Below, in pieces: positions 16,707 through 24,656 of a stretch of DNA of 64,000 nucleotides. Source of the stretch: SIG454 sp045578465 (GTDB taxonomy: Bacteria; Bacillota; Clostridia; Monoglobales; Monoglobaceae); NCBI GenBank assembly GCA_045578465.1, contig JAZNKJ010000006.1:1-64000 (forward strand), given 5' to 3'. The translations under genes and the position numbers were made by a program. The notes under the pieces are model-generated. The model was not told the origin of the DNA, searched no databases, and was given only the letters and a program-made list of their open reading frames with translations. How positions within the stretch are numbered: the stretch's first letter is position 1; the number at the start of each line of letters is the position of its first letter.

Positions 16707-17786
16707 TTATAAATTAAGTGCTAGGTATAAATCCAAATAAAATTTTTCTTCTTCGTCACCACACAAATCCATATATACATCATAAAATGACTTTTTTATT
16801 TTTTTAAGTTCTTGCTTATATTGCGTGGTTGTATTTACATCATCTATAGAATTTTCATTCATTGGAAAGACTTCGTCTATTTTCTCAATAATATCTGAGA
16901 TTTTTTCGTCGATAAAGTCTCTGTTTCGTTCTATAGCATCAATAACAGCCGAATTTTCTGCATATTGAAGAAAATAATGGTTATTAGCGTTGACTAGTAA
17001 TTTATCTGTTAGTTCTCTATCAACGATTTCAGCTTTTGGATTTTCTTTAATTATATCAAAAGTTTTATTAAGCCTATCCACCTCGCATTTTAGATGATTT
17101 TGGAAAACGGAAAACAGTTTCACATATTGCTCCCATACAGAATAGGGATTTGATAATTTTTCGAATTCACTGCTTGTCAATAGAGGTAACTTTGTAATTA
17201 AACTTTCTAAATAATCAATGCATTTAATTTGATTATATTGCGTTGTTATATATAAATTGGATTTTAAATTTTCATATCCTTTCTCATCGACAGGAAAGTT
17301 ATTTATATAAATATTAAGAAACCCATTTATGACAAAATCAATTTCCTCAAGAAATTGAGATTTATCTTCTGTTTTTTGAAAAAGTTTATAAAAGCCATCA
17401 CTATTTCTATTGTTGATTTTCAGTATTTTGCTCCATATTTTTTTGTTCTTCTTTCTTTCAAAAAACTCATAAATGAACTCTGCCTGAAGTTTGGATAGGC
17501 TGAATAACGGAAGATTATAGTTTTGTGCCCTGAAAAATAGTTTGTCTTTACTAGATTTAACATTAAAAAGATTAATTAAGTCTGAAAAATGTTTATGTGC
17601 TTTTTTATAGTAATTTTTAAAATCTTCACATTGAGAATCAAAGCTATCGTGATATTCGAGGTATTCATCATAAGTAATAGTATATCTTGAACCATCATCT
17701 TTGTTTTTTTCATTTCTTGACCAAAATTCAAATATCAAGTTCTCCATACTTATATCTTCAATAATAAAATCATATTTATGATTCAT
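16707..17786 (-). CDS. Hypothetical protein of the ATPase/helicase operon
   Basis: About 359 residues from the ATG at 17786 (GGAGGGG 5 bases upstream); an in-frame start at 17837 has no such site. Predicted mostly alpha-helical and rich in Lys, Asn, Glu and aromatic residues, with no recognised catalytic motif. Typical of AT-rich accessory genes. It is third in an apparent operon behind the SMC-like ATPase and the nuclease-helicase; a 155-base gap with possible alternative RNA pairings precedes it. It may be a partner or immunity/regulatory subunit of the putative defence system. Function unknown. Confidence 0.65.
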   Translation of the reverse strand: MNHKYDFIIEDISMENLIFEFWSRNEKNKDDGSRYTITYDEYLEYHDSFDSQCEDFKNYYKKAHKHFSDLINLFNVKSSKDKLFFRAQNYNLPLFSLSKLQAEFIYEFFERKKNKKIWSKILKINNRNSDGFYKLFQKTEDKSQFLEEIDFVINGFLNIYINNFPVDEKGYENLKSNLYITTQYNQIKCIDYLESLITKLPLLTSSEFEKLSNPYSVWEQYVKLFSVFQNHLKCEVDRLNKTFDIIKENPKAEIVDRELTDKLLVNANNHYFLQYAENSAVIDAIERNRDFIDEKISDIIEKIDEVFPMNENSIDDVNTTTQYKQELKKIKKSFYDVYMDLCGDEEEKFYLDLYLALNL

Positions 17787-17796
17787 AATACCCCTC

Positions 17797-17915
17797 CATG
17801 TGCCATGTGTCAGCAGTAAAACTCTTTTGTTATGCATTAATATATGGCATTATATCATATACTTCTGTAATTGTCACTATCCATAAAGAATAAAGCTCCC
17901 CGGCACATGACACAT
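17797..17915 (-). promoter_or_regulatory. Possible alternative-pairing leader before the hypothetical gene
   Basis: Two adjacent 8-base elements (17797-17804 and 17805-17812) can each pair with overlapping complements at 17902-17909 and 17908-17915, but not both at once. The nearer element touches the GGAGGGG ribosome site of the gene starting at 17786. This could be a translational switch or simply a decayed repeat. Confidence 0.35.
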
Positions 17916-17941
17916 AGATTAAATAATATCCTTTATAAATA

Positions 17942-19465
17942 TCATTCTTTCATAGTTTTAATTTCTAAGATTTTGCTATATAAATCAGGATTGTCTAGTA
18001 CCACTATTTTTAGTTTGTTTACGACTCTTGTAACTATTTGATACAACATTCCGCGTGCACTATAATAGCTACCCCGAGCACACAACTTATCTTCTTCATC
18101 ATACTGGAAATTATTGTCCATTACAAAAACAACCTTGTCAAATTCTTGCCCTATAACATCATGTGCTGTAGAAAAACAAATTCTTGAAAGATAAGATAGG
18201 CGATTTGTTTCATATTGAGAAGTGGTATATGTTACCGCTTTCCAACCTCTTTTAGTTTCTAAATAATCAATATATTCTTTTACATCATCCACAGAATCAA
18301 AATATTCCACAGAAATTGCTCTGTAATCCAAATATGTATTGCTTCTGCCTATATTTAAAAGATTAGTAATAAAAGATGCCATTTCACGATTGGTACGTAT
18401 TTTTCCTTTCAATTCTTTCTTTGTTGATGGAATACTATCAAAATTTTGATTAACGTATTCAAACAAATCTAAAGTTTCACCCTTGCTAAGAAATTGCTTT
18501 TTGTCGTAACAGAAAACAATGGGAATATTTAATTCGATTGCCCTTTTTATTATTAAGTCTAATTGCCGAATTCTTACACGTTGAGTTTCATCAAATAGAA
18601 TAACTTTTAGTTTATCATGTACTAGTTCTTTACTTGAGGCTTCATTCACATCAGCAATACTATGTATATTCCATTTATGCTTAGCATTTAACTTCAAGTG
18701 TCCTTCATTAAGTTTTCCACAGTGGATAATCAGTGCACTATTTTGCCCGTGTTCAGAGTATATAGATTTTGCAATATCATACAGCATAAGTGTTTTACCA
18801 GTACCTGCATTGGCTGATACACAGAAAAATTCAATTTTTAGCTTATCTATAACCTTTAATATTTCTTTTTTTATCGCTTGTTGATTATCGGTTAAAAAGT
18901 ATTCCTCATTAACAAATTTCTCAGTATTATTGAAAGGTGAAATCAAGTAGTTGCTTGGTACAAATAAATCATCAGGATTGAGTTCATAGTCAATTACCTG
19001 TAAGGATAATTCACTAATCAGCTCTTTTACATCAACCAAATGACACTTATTAGCTTCAATATCATATTTATAAATACCATCATTTTCAACAAACGTATAT
19101 ATAGACACTTTTTTACCTAAAAAGTTTAAATAATAATGGTTTTTATACATTTGGTCGGTGATTTTTTTGATTTTCTTATCTTCTTCTAACGGACTTTTTA
19201 ACTCTATATTAATAACTAAATCTTTGCTGAATCTAAGCAAATCGAATTCTTCGCTTATTTGTTTTATGGTATAACCTATGTAATAGCCATCATATAATTC
19301 AAATTCACAATTTGCATTTTTTAAAAGGTCATAAAACTTAGCAAGTGTTTGAGCCTCAACTGTCTTTAGAGTAAAGTATTTAGAAACTTTTTTATTTGTT
19401 TCAATCGTTTTATTATCAAATGCAATACGGCTTTGATAAGCTGAAATTATATTAGTAGGTAACAT
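17942..19465 (-). CDS. DUF2075 helicase with N-terminal nuclease-like domain
   Basis: 507 residues. The N-terminal ~180 residues contain FDLLRFSKDLVINIELK (74-90), with the D...ExK pattern of PD-(D/E)XK nucleases. The rest is a superfamily-1-like DUF2075 ATPase: Walker A SANAGTGKT (217-225), Walker B FDETQR (291-296), a helicase motif AHDVIGQEFDKVVFV near 440, and RGMLYQIVTRVVNKL near the end. It is 28 bases downstream of the SMC-like ATPase gene and surely co-transcribed. An ATPase plus nuclease-helicase pair on a mobile island is the usual form of anti-phage systems (compare Gabija and related ones), though this exact pairing is not one I can name. Confidence 0.85.
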   Translation of the reverse strand: MLPTNIISAYQSRIAFDNKTIETNKKVSKYFTLKTVEAQTLAKFYDLLKNANCEFELYDGYYIGYTIKQISEEFDLLRFSKDLVINIELKSPLEEDKKIKKITDQMYKNHYYLNFLGKKVSIYTFVENDGIYKYDIEANKCHLVDVKELISELSLQVIDYELNPDDLFVPSNYLISPFNNTEKFVNEEYFLTDNQQAIKKEILKVIDKLKIEFFCVSANAGTGKTLMLYDIAKSIYSEHGQNSALIIHCGKLNEGHLKLNAKHKWNIHSIADVNEASSKELVHDKLKVILFDETQRVRIRQLDLIIKRAIELNIPIVFCYDKKQFLSKGETLDLFEYVNQNFDSIPSTKKELKGKIRTNREMASFITNLLNIGRSNTYLDYRAISVEYFDSVDDVKEYIDYLETKRGWKAVTYTTSQYETNRLSYLSRICFSTAHDVIGQEFDKVVFVMDNNFQYDEEDKLCARGSYYSARGMLYQIVTRVVNKLKIVVLDNPDLYSKILEIKTMKE

Positions 19466-19493
19466 TTTTAAACTCCTGTTTTTCTAAAGGTTG

Positions 19494-21245
19494 CTATATA
19501 GAACATATCATGTTGTGGATAACTTTATTTTTCAGTTTATAACCTATAGGGTTTAGCTGTTTGCATTGTGCATCTAAGTGCATAGCTTCGTTATATATTA
19601 TACTTAACAAAAAATGTACTTCCGGCACATTAGCACCTTTTTCTTTTGCAAATGCAAGTTTTTCTGTTGTTTTAAAAATCGTAACAAAAGTGTTTTTGTC
19701 ATCCTCTGACAGTTGTGAATATGCTTTTTCTTCAACTGATAATCGCAGTCCGCAACAGACTAATGCCAAGTCATAACTTCTTCCATTGATGTAGTTGTTT
19801 AGTTCCTCTGCTGCTTTTGTTCTAAAACCTTCCGGTGTTTGGATTGCTTCTTCTACACCAATAGATGACAAATATTGTACCGCTCCGGTGTTGTTTTCAA
19901 CTGAAAAATGTAAGTAATTAGATGCAACTATGTCATGTATAGCCATATTATTTTTTCTACAATTAGGTCGGTCTTTTATCAGGTTATTGATTTTATACTT
20001 ATTTGTGATTTGTTGTACGGAGTCCAAATACACAACATTTTTTGTTGAAAAACTGTAAGTTCTAAAAAATACAGGGTCAAGGTGAGTTAATATAATAGGG
20101 AATAAATTCCTATTAGCCTGCGAAAAACTTTCTATAAATTTAGTAAGAAAATATTGTGCAGATATTAAGTTGGCGTCATCTAAATAATCAAAAATTTCAT
20201 CTATAATTAATATTGAGTTTTCTTTGTTCAATTTGCTTTTTACTTCGAATAATTTCCCAATAAAGCACAAAATATCTCTTTCACCATTTGAAATCTGATT
20301 AGCTTTGGGAAAGTCTATAATAAATTTTCCATCTTTCTTTTTTGCCTCAATGTTTTTCCATGTACAGTTAAAAAAACCCATCATTTCGTTAATTTCATAT
20401 TTGTCTTTCAAAAAAGAATTATATTTTTTTATTGCAAGTAAATTAGTTTTGTTTAAAGAATATAATTCTTTTAATTGAATTATATTAGCAATAATTTCAA
20501 TATCTGTAAGTCCTTCAAAAAAATATGAAAGCTTTTCTTTAATATTATTAATAGCTGGAATTCCCCAAACATTATCTAAATTAATAGAAATATTAGCAAT
20601 CTCTGTTTTTGTACCATTATGAGCATTCAAATTATTTATGAAGACAGTAAGAACGGTATTGTTACGCACCTGACATAATTTTTCAAAATCTTGTTTTAAA
20701 GCAATAAAATCAGAAACAAATCTATTATCCGATTTGTATTCAGATAGATTCAGTAACAATTTACCTATTGAACTACCCAAACGAGATTTTATTGCTGTAA
20801 ATCTATAGGATAATTCTTTTGCTTCAGGGATAGTGTTATAAAGAACTATTGGTTCAACCGTCAGTAATGGTGTGGATGCTGTAAAGCCTTCTATTCTTCG
20901 GTTAGATGCCTTAGGCTTAACTCTACTATTGATAACAGCAATGCTGAAATTAGGACTTATAGTATTAGAATTGTTGTTAGCAACAAATTCATTTCCTTCA
21001 CTATCTGTAATTGTAATAGAAGAAGGATTTGTCGTATCATTTTGGTATGCATTTTCTTCTTCAACGACCAATGCTGTTGATGTCAATGAATTGAAAGCAG
21101 TTGCGATAGATGTTTTCCCAAATCCGTTAGGTGCAACAAAAATACTTGGTTTATTGGGATGTAAATCCATTGTAAACTCCTTAGCACTTATCCCTCTGAT
21201 ATTTTCTATTTTAATTTTTTTATTTTCAATGTGTATCACCTGCAT
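19494..21245 (-). CDS. SMC/ABC-like AAA ATPase (putative defence)
   Basis: 583 residues. Walker A APNGFGKTS (38-46) lies directly after an N-terminal strand region. The ABC-signature-like SNGER is at 319-323 and Walker B ILIIDE at 345-350, followed by an H-loop region ILTHLDP near 385. The insert between is helical but short, as in RecF/OLD-type ATPases. The C-terminal ~170 residues are helical with no TOPRIM motif visible, so it is not a plain OLD/GajA protein. It is first in a three-gene operon behind a good promoter with an unusually short leader. No Shine-Dalgarno sequence precedes the ATG. Confidence 0.82.
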   Translation of the reverse strand: MQVIHIENKKIKIENIRGISAKEFTMDLHPNKPSIFVAPNGFGKTSIATAFNSLTSTALVVEEENAYQNDTTNPSSITITDSEGNEFVANNNSNTISPNFSIAVINSRVKPKASNRRIEGFTASTPLLTVEPIVLYNTIPEAKELSYRFTAIKSRLGSSIGKLLLNLSEYKSDNRFVSDFIALKQDFEKLCQVRNNTVLTVFINNLNAHNGTKTEIANISINLDNVWGIPAINNIKEKLSYFFEGLTDIEIIANIIQLKELYSLNKTNLLAIKKYNSFLKDKYEINEMMGFFNCTWKNIEAKKKDGKFIIDFPKANQISNGERDILCFIGKLFEVKSKLNKENSILIIDEIFDYLDDANLISAQYFLTKFIESFSQANRNLFPIILTHLDPVFFRTYSFSTKNVVYLDSVQQITNKYKINNLIKDRPNCRKNNMAIHDIVASNYLHFSVENNTGAVQYLSSIGVEEAIQTPEGFRTKAAEELNNYINGRSYDLALVCCGLRLSVEEKAYSQLSEDDKNTFVTIFKTTEKLAFAKEKGANVPEVHFLLSIIYNEAMHLDAQCKQLNPIGYKLKNKVIHNMICSI

Positions 21246-21262
21246 AGTATATGATTTTTTAC

Positions 21263-21291
21263 ATTATACCATATTTCTACAAATAATTCAA
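21263..21291 (-). promoter_or_regulatory. Promoter of the ATPase/helicase operon
   Basis: Minus-strand TTGAAT (21291-21286), 17-bp spacer, TATAAT (21268-21263). The expected start is only about 10 bases from the ATG at 21245, so the transcript is nearly leaderless. Confidence 0.75.
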
Positions 21292-21297
21292 TTTGCA

Positions 21298-21903
21298 TTA
21301 TGCCGAAAATTCCTTCGCCCATCTGTAAAAAACATTTTTACTTACCCCAAGCATTTTCATAGCTTGTCGCGCTGTAAGCTTTTTATTTTCCCATAAAGAT
21401 AAAACCTCGCTCCAATTTTCCGGTTTTTCTGCTGGAGGTCTGCCAAGATATCTGTTTTCTTTTCTTGCTGCTTCAATACCTTCTCTTTGTCTTTCCTTAA
21501 TTGTCTCTCGTTCCTGCTGTGCAATAGTTCCAAGAACCTCAATTAAGATATTATTAACCATTTCAAAAACCCATTCTTGTCCTTTCGGTAAATCCATCAT
21601 TGTAGTGGGCAAATCTATAATTTTCAATCTTATACTGTTATCCTTGAAATATTGAAGTTCATTCTTTATATCCGATTTGTTTCTTGAAAGACGGTCAAGA
21701 GACTTCACAATCAAAGTATCACCACTTCGAAGCATTGTGGTTTTTAACGCCTGATACCCTGTTCGTTCAAAATTTTTACCACTTTCTTTGTCGCAAATTA
21801 TTTCTCTATCCGCTGCACCAAGATTCTTAAATGTTTCAATTTGTCGGGCAAGATTCTGTTCCTTTGAGCTTACCCGGGCATAATAATATATTCTGTTATC
21901 CAT
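21298..21903 (-). CDS. Serine recombinase (resolvase/invertase family)
   Basis: 201 residues. YYARVSSKEQNLARQ (5-19) contains the catalytic serine context of small serine recombinases. DTLIVKSLDRLSRN carries the conserved DRLSR motif. The C-terminal ~45 residues form an HTH (TARQAMKMLGVSKNVFYRW). The ATG at 21903 has GGAGGA 7 bases upstream and is preferred to the in-frame start at 21921. It lies beside the palindromic array at 21926-22043, a likely res/recombination site. Role: resolving multimers or inverting or mobilising part of the island. Confidence 0.9.
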   Translation of the reverse strand: MDNRIYYYARVSSKEQNLARQIETFKNLGAADREIICDKESGKNFERTGYQALKTTMLRSGDTLIVKSLDRLSRNKSDIKNELQYFKDNSIRLKIIDLPTTMMDLPKGQEWVFEMVNNILIEVLGTIAQQERETIKERQREGIEAARKENRYLGRPPAEKPENWSEVLSLWENKKLTARQAMKMLGVSKNVFYRWAKEFSA

Positions 21904-21925
21904 AAAATTCCTCCAAAACAAATAT

Positions 21926-22043
21926 GTCCTTAAAGGTCAAATCATTTAGGGATATATCCCGAAATAGTTTTATAACCTTTAAGGACACGAATTTGACTCT
22001 ATTTATATTATTTCCAAGCTATCCTTAAAGGTACACCTTTAAG
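21926..22043. repeat. Palindromic res-like array next to the serine recombinase
   Basis: Four copies of CTTAAAGGT in two inverted pairs. One is a wide pair (GTCCTTAAAGGT 21926-21937, ACCTTTAAGGAC 21975-21986) centred on a perfect 12-bp palindrome GGGATATATCCC (21949-21960). The other is a tight pair (22024-22043) separated by two bases. This layout resembles the multiple inverted subsites of resolvase res regions, and it would also allow autoregulation of the recombinase promoter. Confidence 0.65.
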
Positions 22044-22047
22044 TACT

Positions 22048-22131
22048 CTAACGTCTTCGTTTTATATATACCTCAGCCGCCACATCAATAATGAGGTCAA
22101 CAGCAGTTATTATAAATCTAAAAATTTTCAT
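22048..22131 (-). CDS. Putative 27-residue membrane peptide
   Basis: A short frame encoding MKIFRFIITAVDLIID and a basic tail (KRRR), with AAGGA 6 bases before its ATG, 20 bases downstream of the DUF960 gene. A hydrophobic helix plus positive C-terminus suggests a small membrane-associated peptide. Short frames arise by chance; the good ribosome site and operon position are the support. Confidence 0.4.
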   Translation of the reverse strand: MKIFRFIITAVDLIIDVAAEVYIKRRR

Positions 22132-22151
22132 ATTTATTCCTTCTTTCTGTT

Positions 22152-22445
22152 TTAATATTCCTCTGCTAATAACATAGTAGAGTGAGTTTCATCATCAATT
22201 ACAAAAACCTTGCCATCATAAAAAGAAGCATCTGTATTTAGTAGATACTCCTTGTGATATTCAGGCTCTTCCTGAGTATGTTTTATTTTTTGTTTGCCGT
22301 TCTCGATTGTTAAATCAAATACCTGTAAATAGTCTTGGGGAAGCGATAATTCATCAATGTATTGCCACATAATAATTTGTAGAAGTGGGCTAATATTTTC
22401 TGCGACTCCTTTTGTAATAAATCTTTTGTTGTTAAACCTCTTCAT
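22152..22445 (-). CDS. DUF960 family protein
   Basis: 97 residues from the ATG at 22445 with AGGAGGA 8 bases upstream. RFITKGVAENISPLLQIIMW, the central KQKIKHTQEEPEYHKEYL and the C-terminal DDETHSTMLLAEEY match the DUF960 family, small proteins of unknown role frequent in Tn916-like elements and plasmids of Bacillota. It is divergent from the small HTH gene at 22592 across a control region rich in inverted repeats. Confidence 0.88.
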   Translation of the reverse strand: MKRFNNKRFITKGVAENISPLLQIIMWQYIDELSLPQDYLQVFDLTIENGKQKIKHTQEEPEYHKEYLLNTDASFYDGKVFVIDDETHSTMLLAEEY

Positions 22446-22462
22446 AATCAATTCCTCCTAAG

Positions 22463-22561
22463 TTTATATTGGTTTATAACCCAAATATAATATATAAACA
22501 AAATAGGATTTGATTGCAGGAAAGATATAAACTTTTATAAACCGATAAACACTAATATAAA
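22463..22561. promoter_or_regulatory. Divergent control region with nested inverted repeats
   Basis: Between DUF960 and the HTH gene. An outer pair TTTATATT (22463-22470) / AATATAAA (22554-22561) and an inner pair GGTTTATAA (22471-22479) / TTATAAACC (22535-22543). Likely binding sites for the small HTH protein, coordinating both genes. Confidence 0.5.
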
Positions 22562-22591
22562 ACAAAAAAATATTTTAAAGGAGCGGATTTT

Positions 22592-22765
22592 ATGTTTAAG
22601 AATATCCCTGAAATTATGACATTCAATGAATGTAAAGAACTTTTGAAAGTTGGTAAAAACACTTTACTTGACCTATTGCATAGCGGTCAAATAGATGCCT
22701 TTAAAATCGGCAATCGTTGGAAGATAACTAAAGATGCGGTCATTGAATATTTAAAATACAGATAA
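22592..22765 (+). CDS. Small HTH (excisionase/MerR-like) DNA-binding protein
   Basis: 57 residues: begins MFKNIPEIMTFNECKELLKV and ends AVIEYLKYR. It has the HTH_17/excisionase-family pattern (first helix, K-x-T-L-x-D-L-L recognition helix, then the wing GQIDAFKIGNRWKIT). AAAGGAGCG lies 7 bases before the ATG and a strong terminator follows directly. It is one of very few plus-strand genes in the island. Likely a regulator or second directionality factor binding the palindromes upstream. Confidence 0.88.
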   Translation: MFKNIPEIMTFNECKELLKVGKNTLLDLLHSGQIDAFKIGNRWKITKDAVIEYLKYR

Positions 22766-22768
22766 AAA

Positions 22769-22799
22769 ATATCTCGTACGGTTAAATCGTACGAGATAT
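22769..22799. terminator. Bidirectional terminator
   Basis: A perfect 12-bp stem ATATCTCGTACG / CGTACGAGATAT with loop GTTAAAT, flanked by A-run and T-run, between convergent genes. Confidence 0.9.
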
Positions 22800-22816
22800 T
22801 TTACCCCTTAATTGAC

Positions 22817-23677
22817 TTATTGCTGATAGCTCTCAATGGCTGTTTTAACCATTCCATCAAACATTGATAAATCTTGTGATTCGCCATCTATATCAAAATA
22901 AGCTAATTCCCACTCCAATGTGGTTTCAGTTTCATTTGTAATTAAATATTGAATTGTAACTTTTACTTCATTTTCATCATAAGTGCATTCGCCTGTAAAC
23001 TCAACAATTTCTTGTCCATCTTCGCTTGTAAAATGTTTCCATGTTGGATTTGCAAAAAAGTCATTAAAAATTTCTTCGTATGTATATTCACTATCCTCTA
23101 AATTTGTTGCTTGTATTGTTTCTACATATACATCTGAATTAGATAATTCAGTATTGCTTTTCGGCATTGAAGCTACTGAGAAAATTATTAATACTATTGA
23201 TATAATAGCTAATATGTTTGTGAGTTTCGATTTACTGGAAACAGAATTAATTATTTTTTCGTTATCTATACTCGAATCTTTGGTACCGCTAATATTTTCA
23301 AAAATTGTATTTATTTCATTTGCCATTTTCATTTTAGGCACAATTTTTAACCAAGCTAAAAATCTACCTATTCTACTTATTCTAAAACCATATTTAACAA
23401 GTTCAGATTTAACACAACCATCTTCCAAATAAAACAGATGCGTGCCTGTATTTCCTATAACTTCAACTTGTCCTCTTGAATTTATCGTTGCTCCTTTTAT
23501 GATATTAGCATTTGTTTCAACAATTTTGTTTTTCAGTTCTTCTGCTGATGATAATTCAGTGGCAATACCATTACGATATTTCTGTTCGATAATTCCAACA
23601 AAATTCGTGCCTTTAAAAAGTACTATTTGAGATAGTACGGCAACAATAATCAATGCTAAAAATCCAATTAAAATCAT
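22817..23677 (-). CDS. Hypothetical membrane protein with C-terminal outer domain
   Basis: 286 residues. One N-terminal membrane helix (about 2-22) and a second near 152-168. The ~130 residues between are probably cytoplasmic, and a ~115-residue acidic C-terminal domain (YTYEEIFNDFFANPTW, FTGECTYDENEVKVTIQYLI) is beta-rich. No family recognised. It lies in the island before the Mor-like gene. Role unknown. Confidence 0.65.
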   Translation of the reverse strand: MILIGFLALIIVAVLSQIVLFKGTNFVGIIEQKYRNGIATELSSAEELKNKIVETNANIIKGATINSRGQVEVIGNTGTHLFYLEDGCVKSELVKYGFRISRIGRFLAWLKIVPKMKMANEINTIFENISGTKDSSIDNEKIINSVSSKSKLTNILAIISIVLIIFSVASMPKSNTELSNSDVYVETIQATNLEDSEYTYEEIFNDFFANPTWKHFTSEDGQEIVEFTGECTYDENEVKVTIQYLITNETETTLEWELAYFDIDGESQDLSMFDGMVKTAIESYQQ

Positions 23678-23709
23678 ATGTAACAGCCCCCTTCAAATAT
23701 ATAATAATT

Positions 23710-23895
23710 TTATATATGAAATATCTTTCTTATAATCGCAATAGGAATAAGCACAATACCTAAAAGGCAACCCATTATCAAACGCTGTATAAATAGATTA
23801 CTAGCAGTACCTATTCGTATTTTGTTTGCATAAATTGTTTGTCCTGTCGCCCAATACCCCAATACAGCATACGCAATAATTATTATAGTTTCCAT
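23710..23895 (-). CDS. Small hypothetical membrane protein
   Basis: 61 residues from the ATG at 23895 (GGAGGA 8 bases upstream). Two hydrophobic stretches (about 3-17 and 39-55) around a short loop. No family recognised. It lies between the Mor-like gene and the 22817 membrane protein and may be co-transcribed with both. Confidence 0.65.
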   Translation of the reverse strand: METIIIIAYAVLGYWATGQTIYANKIRIGTASNLFIQRLIMGCLLGIVLIPIAIIRKIFHI

Positions 23896-23922
23896 TTTAC
23901 ATTCCTCCAATTTTTATTAAAT

Positions 23923-24165
23923 TTAAACTTCGCTTAAAATTTGTCTTATTCGTCTATCTGAATATCCAAACATTTTGGATAATTCACGAATGTTTTTGCC
24001 GTTGTAATTTTGTCTGATGTAGTTATATATGTAATCCTTTTTATATAACTTCTGAGGAAACAAAATTTGCTGGCCTTTAAACAATTTATGTATGGTAACA
24101 GCGGTTTCTGCACCTGCTGCAACGGCAATTTCCTCATAAATATCTGCAAAATCTTTTGCTTCCAT
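23923..24165 (-). CDS. Mor/C-like transcriptional activator
   Basis: 80 residues. An N-terminal dimerisation part (DIYEEIAVAAGAETAVTIHK), the GQQILFPQKLYKKDYI linker and a C-terminal HTH (NIRELSKMFGYSDRRIRQIL) match the Mu Mor/C activator family, here in short form. AGGAGGTG precedes the ATG. A decayed copy of the same gene lies at 34364-34606, at the far side of the NRPS cargo. It probably activates island genes. Confidence 0.85.
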   Translation of the reverse strand: MEAKDFADIYEEIAVAAGAETAVTIHKLFKGQQILFPQKLYKKDYIYNYIRQNYNGKNIRELSKMFGYSDRRIRQILSEV

Positions 24166-24262
24166 TTTAGTGCCACCTCCTGAATTTACCTATATCTTTA
24201 ATTTTAAACTTTTTTCTTTGAAATTACCATTCGTAAGTTTCGTTGAAATTTACATTGGATAT
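24026..24262. repeat. Right-end repeat, copy A (Mor gene part and leader)
   Basis: Closely similar, in the same orientation, to 34467-34703. It covers the 5' half of the Mor-like gene and about 95 bases upstream of it, including shared TTTTTCTTTGAAAT and ACCATTCGTAA blocks. The region 24263-24540 between this and the next repeat shows no gene or structure I recognise. Confidence 0.8.
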
Positions 24263-24546
24263 TTCAATATAAAATAAGCATCAGTTAAGATCGATACCTA
24301 TTGATAAATGTATAATATATAATTTAAGATACACTTTAAACTCTATATATTCTATATTATTAACCCCTCCCGAAGCCAAACAACTTCACATCTTGATAAT
24401 ATTCTTTTGTGCTATTATTAATAAAAAAATAGATTTCAAAAAGTGTGCACAATATTCAACCTATGGTAATAGAAAGATAGAGGATATATTGCTAAAAATG
24501 GAATCAAAACATTGAATATGAAAATAAAGAAATAATAAAAAACATT

Positions 24547-24636
24547 CCCCAAAGTGAAAGCAATCTCACTTTGGGGATTAATTCTTGCATAAATCTTTGT
24601 ATAAGATATTAACTTTTGGGCGTAAATTGGGCGCAA
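24547..24636. repeat. Right-end repeat, copy A (hairpin plus GGGCGTAA pair)
   Basis: An 11-bp hairpin CCCCAAAGTGA / TCACTTTGGGG (24547-24576), a conserved stretch with TTGCATAAATCTTTGTATAA, and GGGCGTAA / GGGCGCAA (24618, 24629). It repeats 34768-34856, which lies only 42 bp from attR. It therefore looks like a former right end of the island, now internal. The hairpin could also end the PPTase-side transcripts. Confidence 0.8.
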
Positions 24637-24656
24637 TTTTTATTGATTATAATAAC

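Noticed and set aside
22463..22561. CRISPR or tandem-repeat array
   Set aside because: The repeats are inverted pairs between divergent genes, without regular spacing or spacers; operators explain them better.
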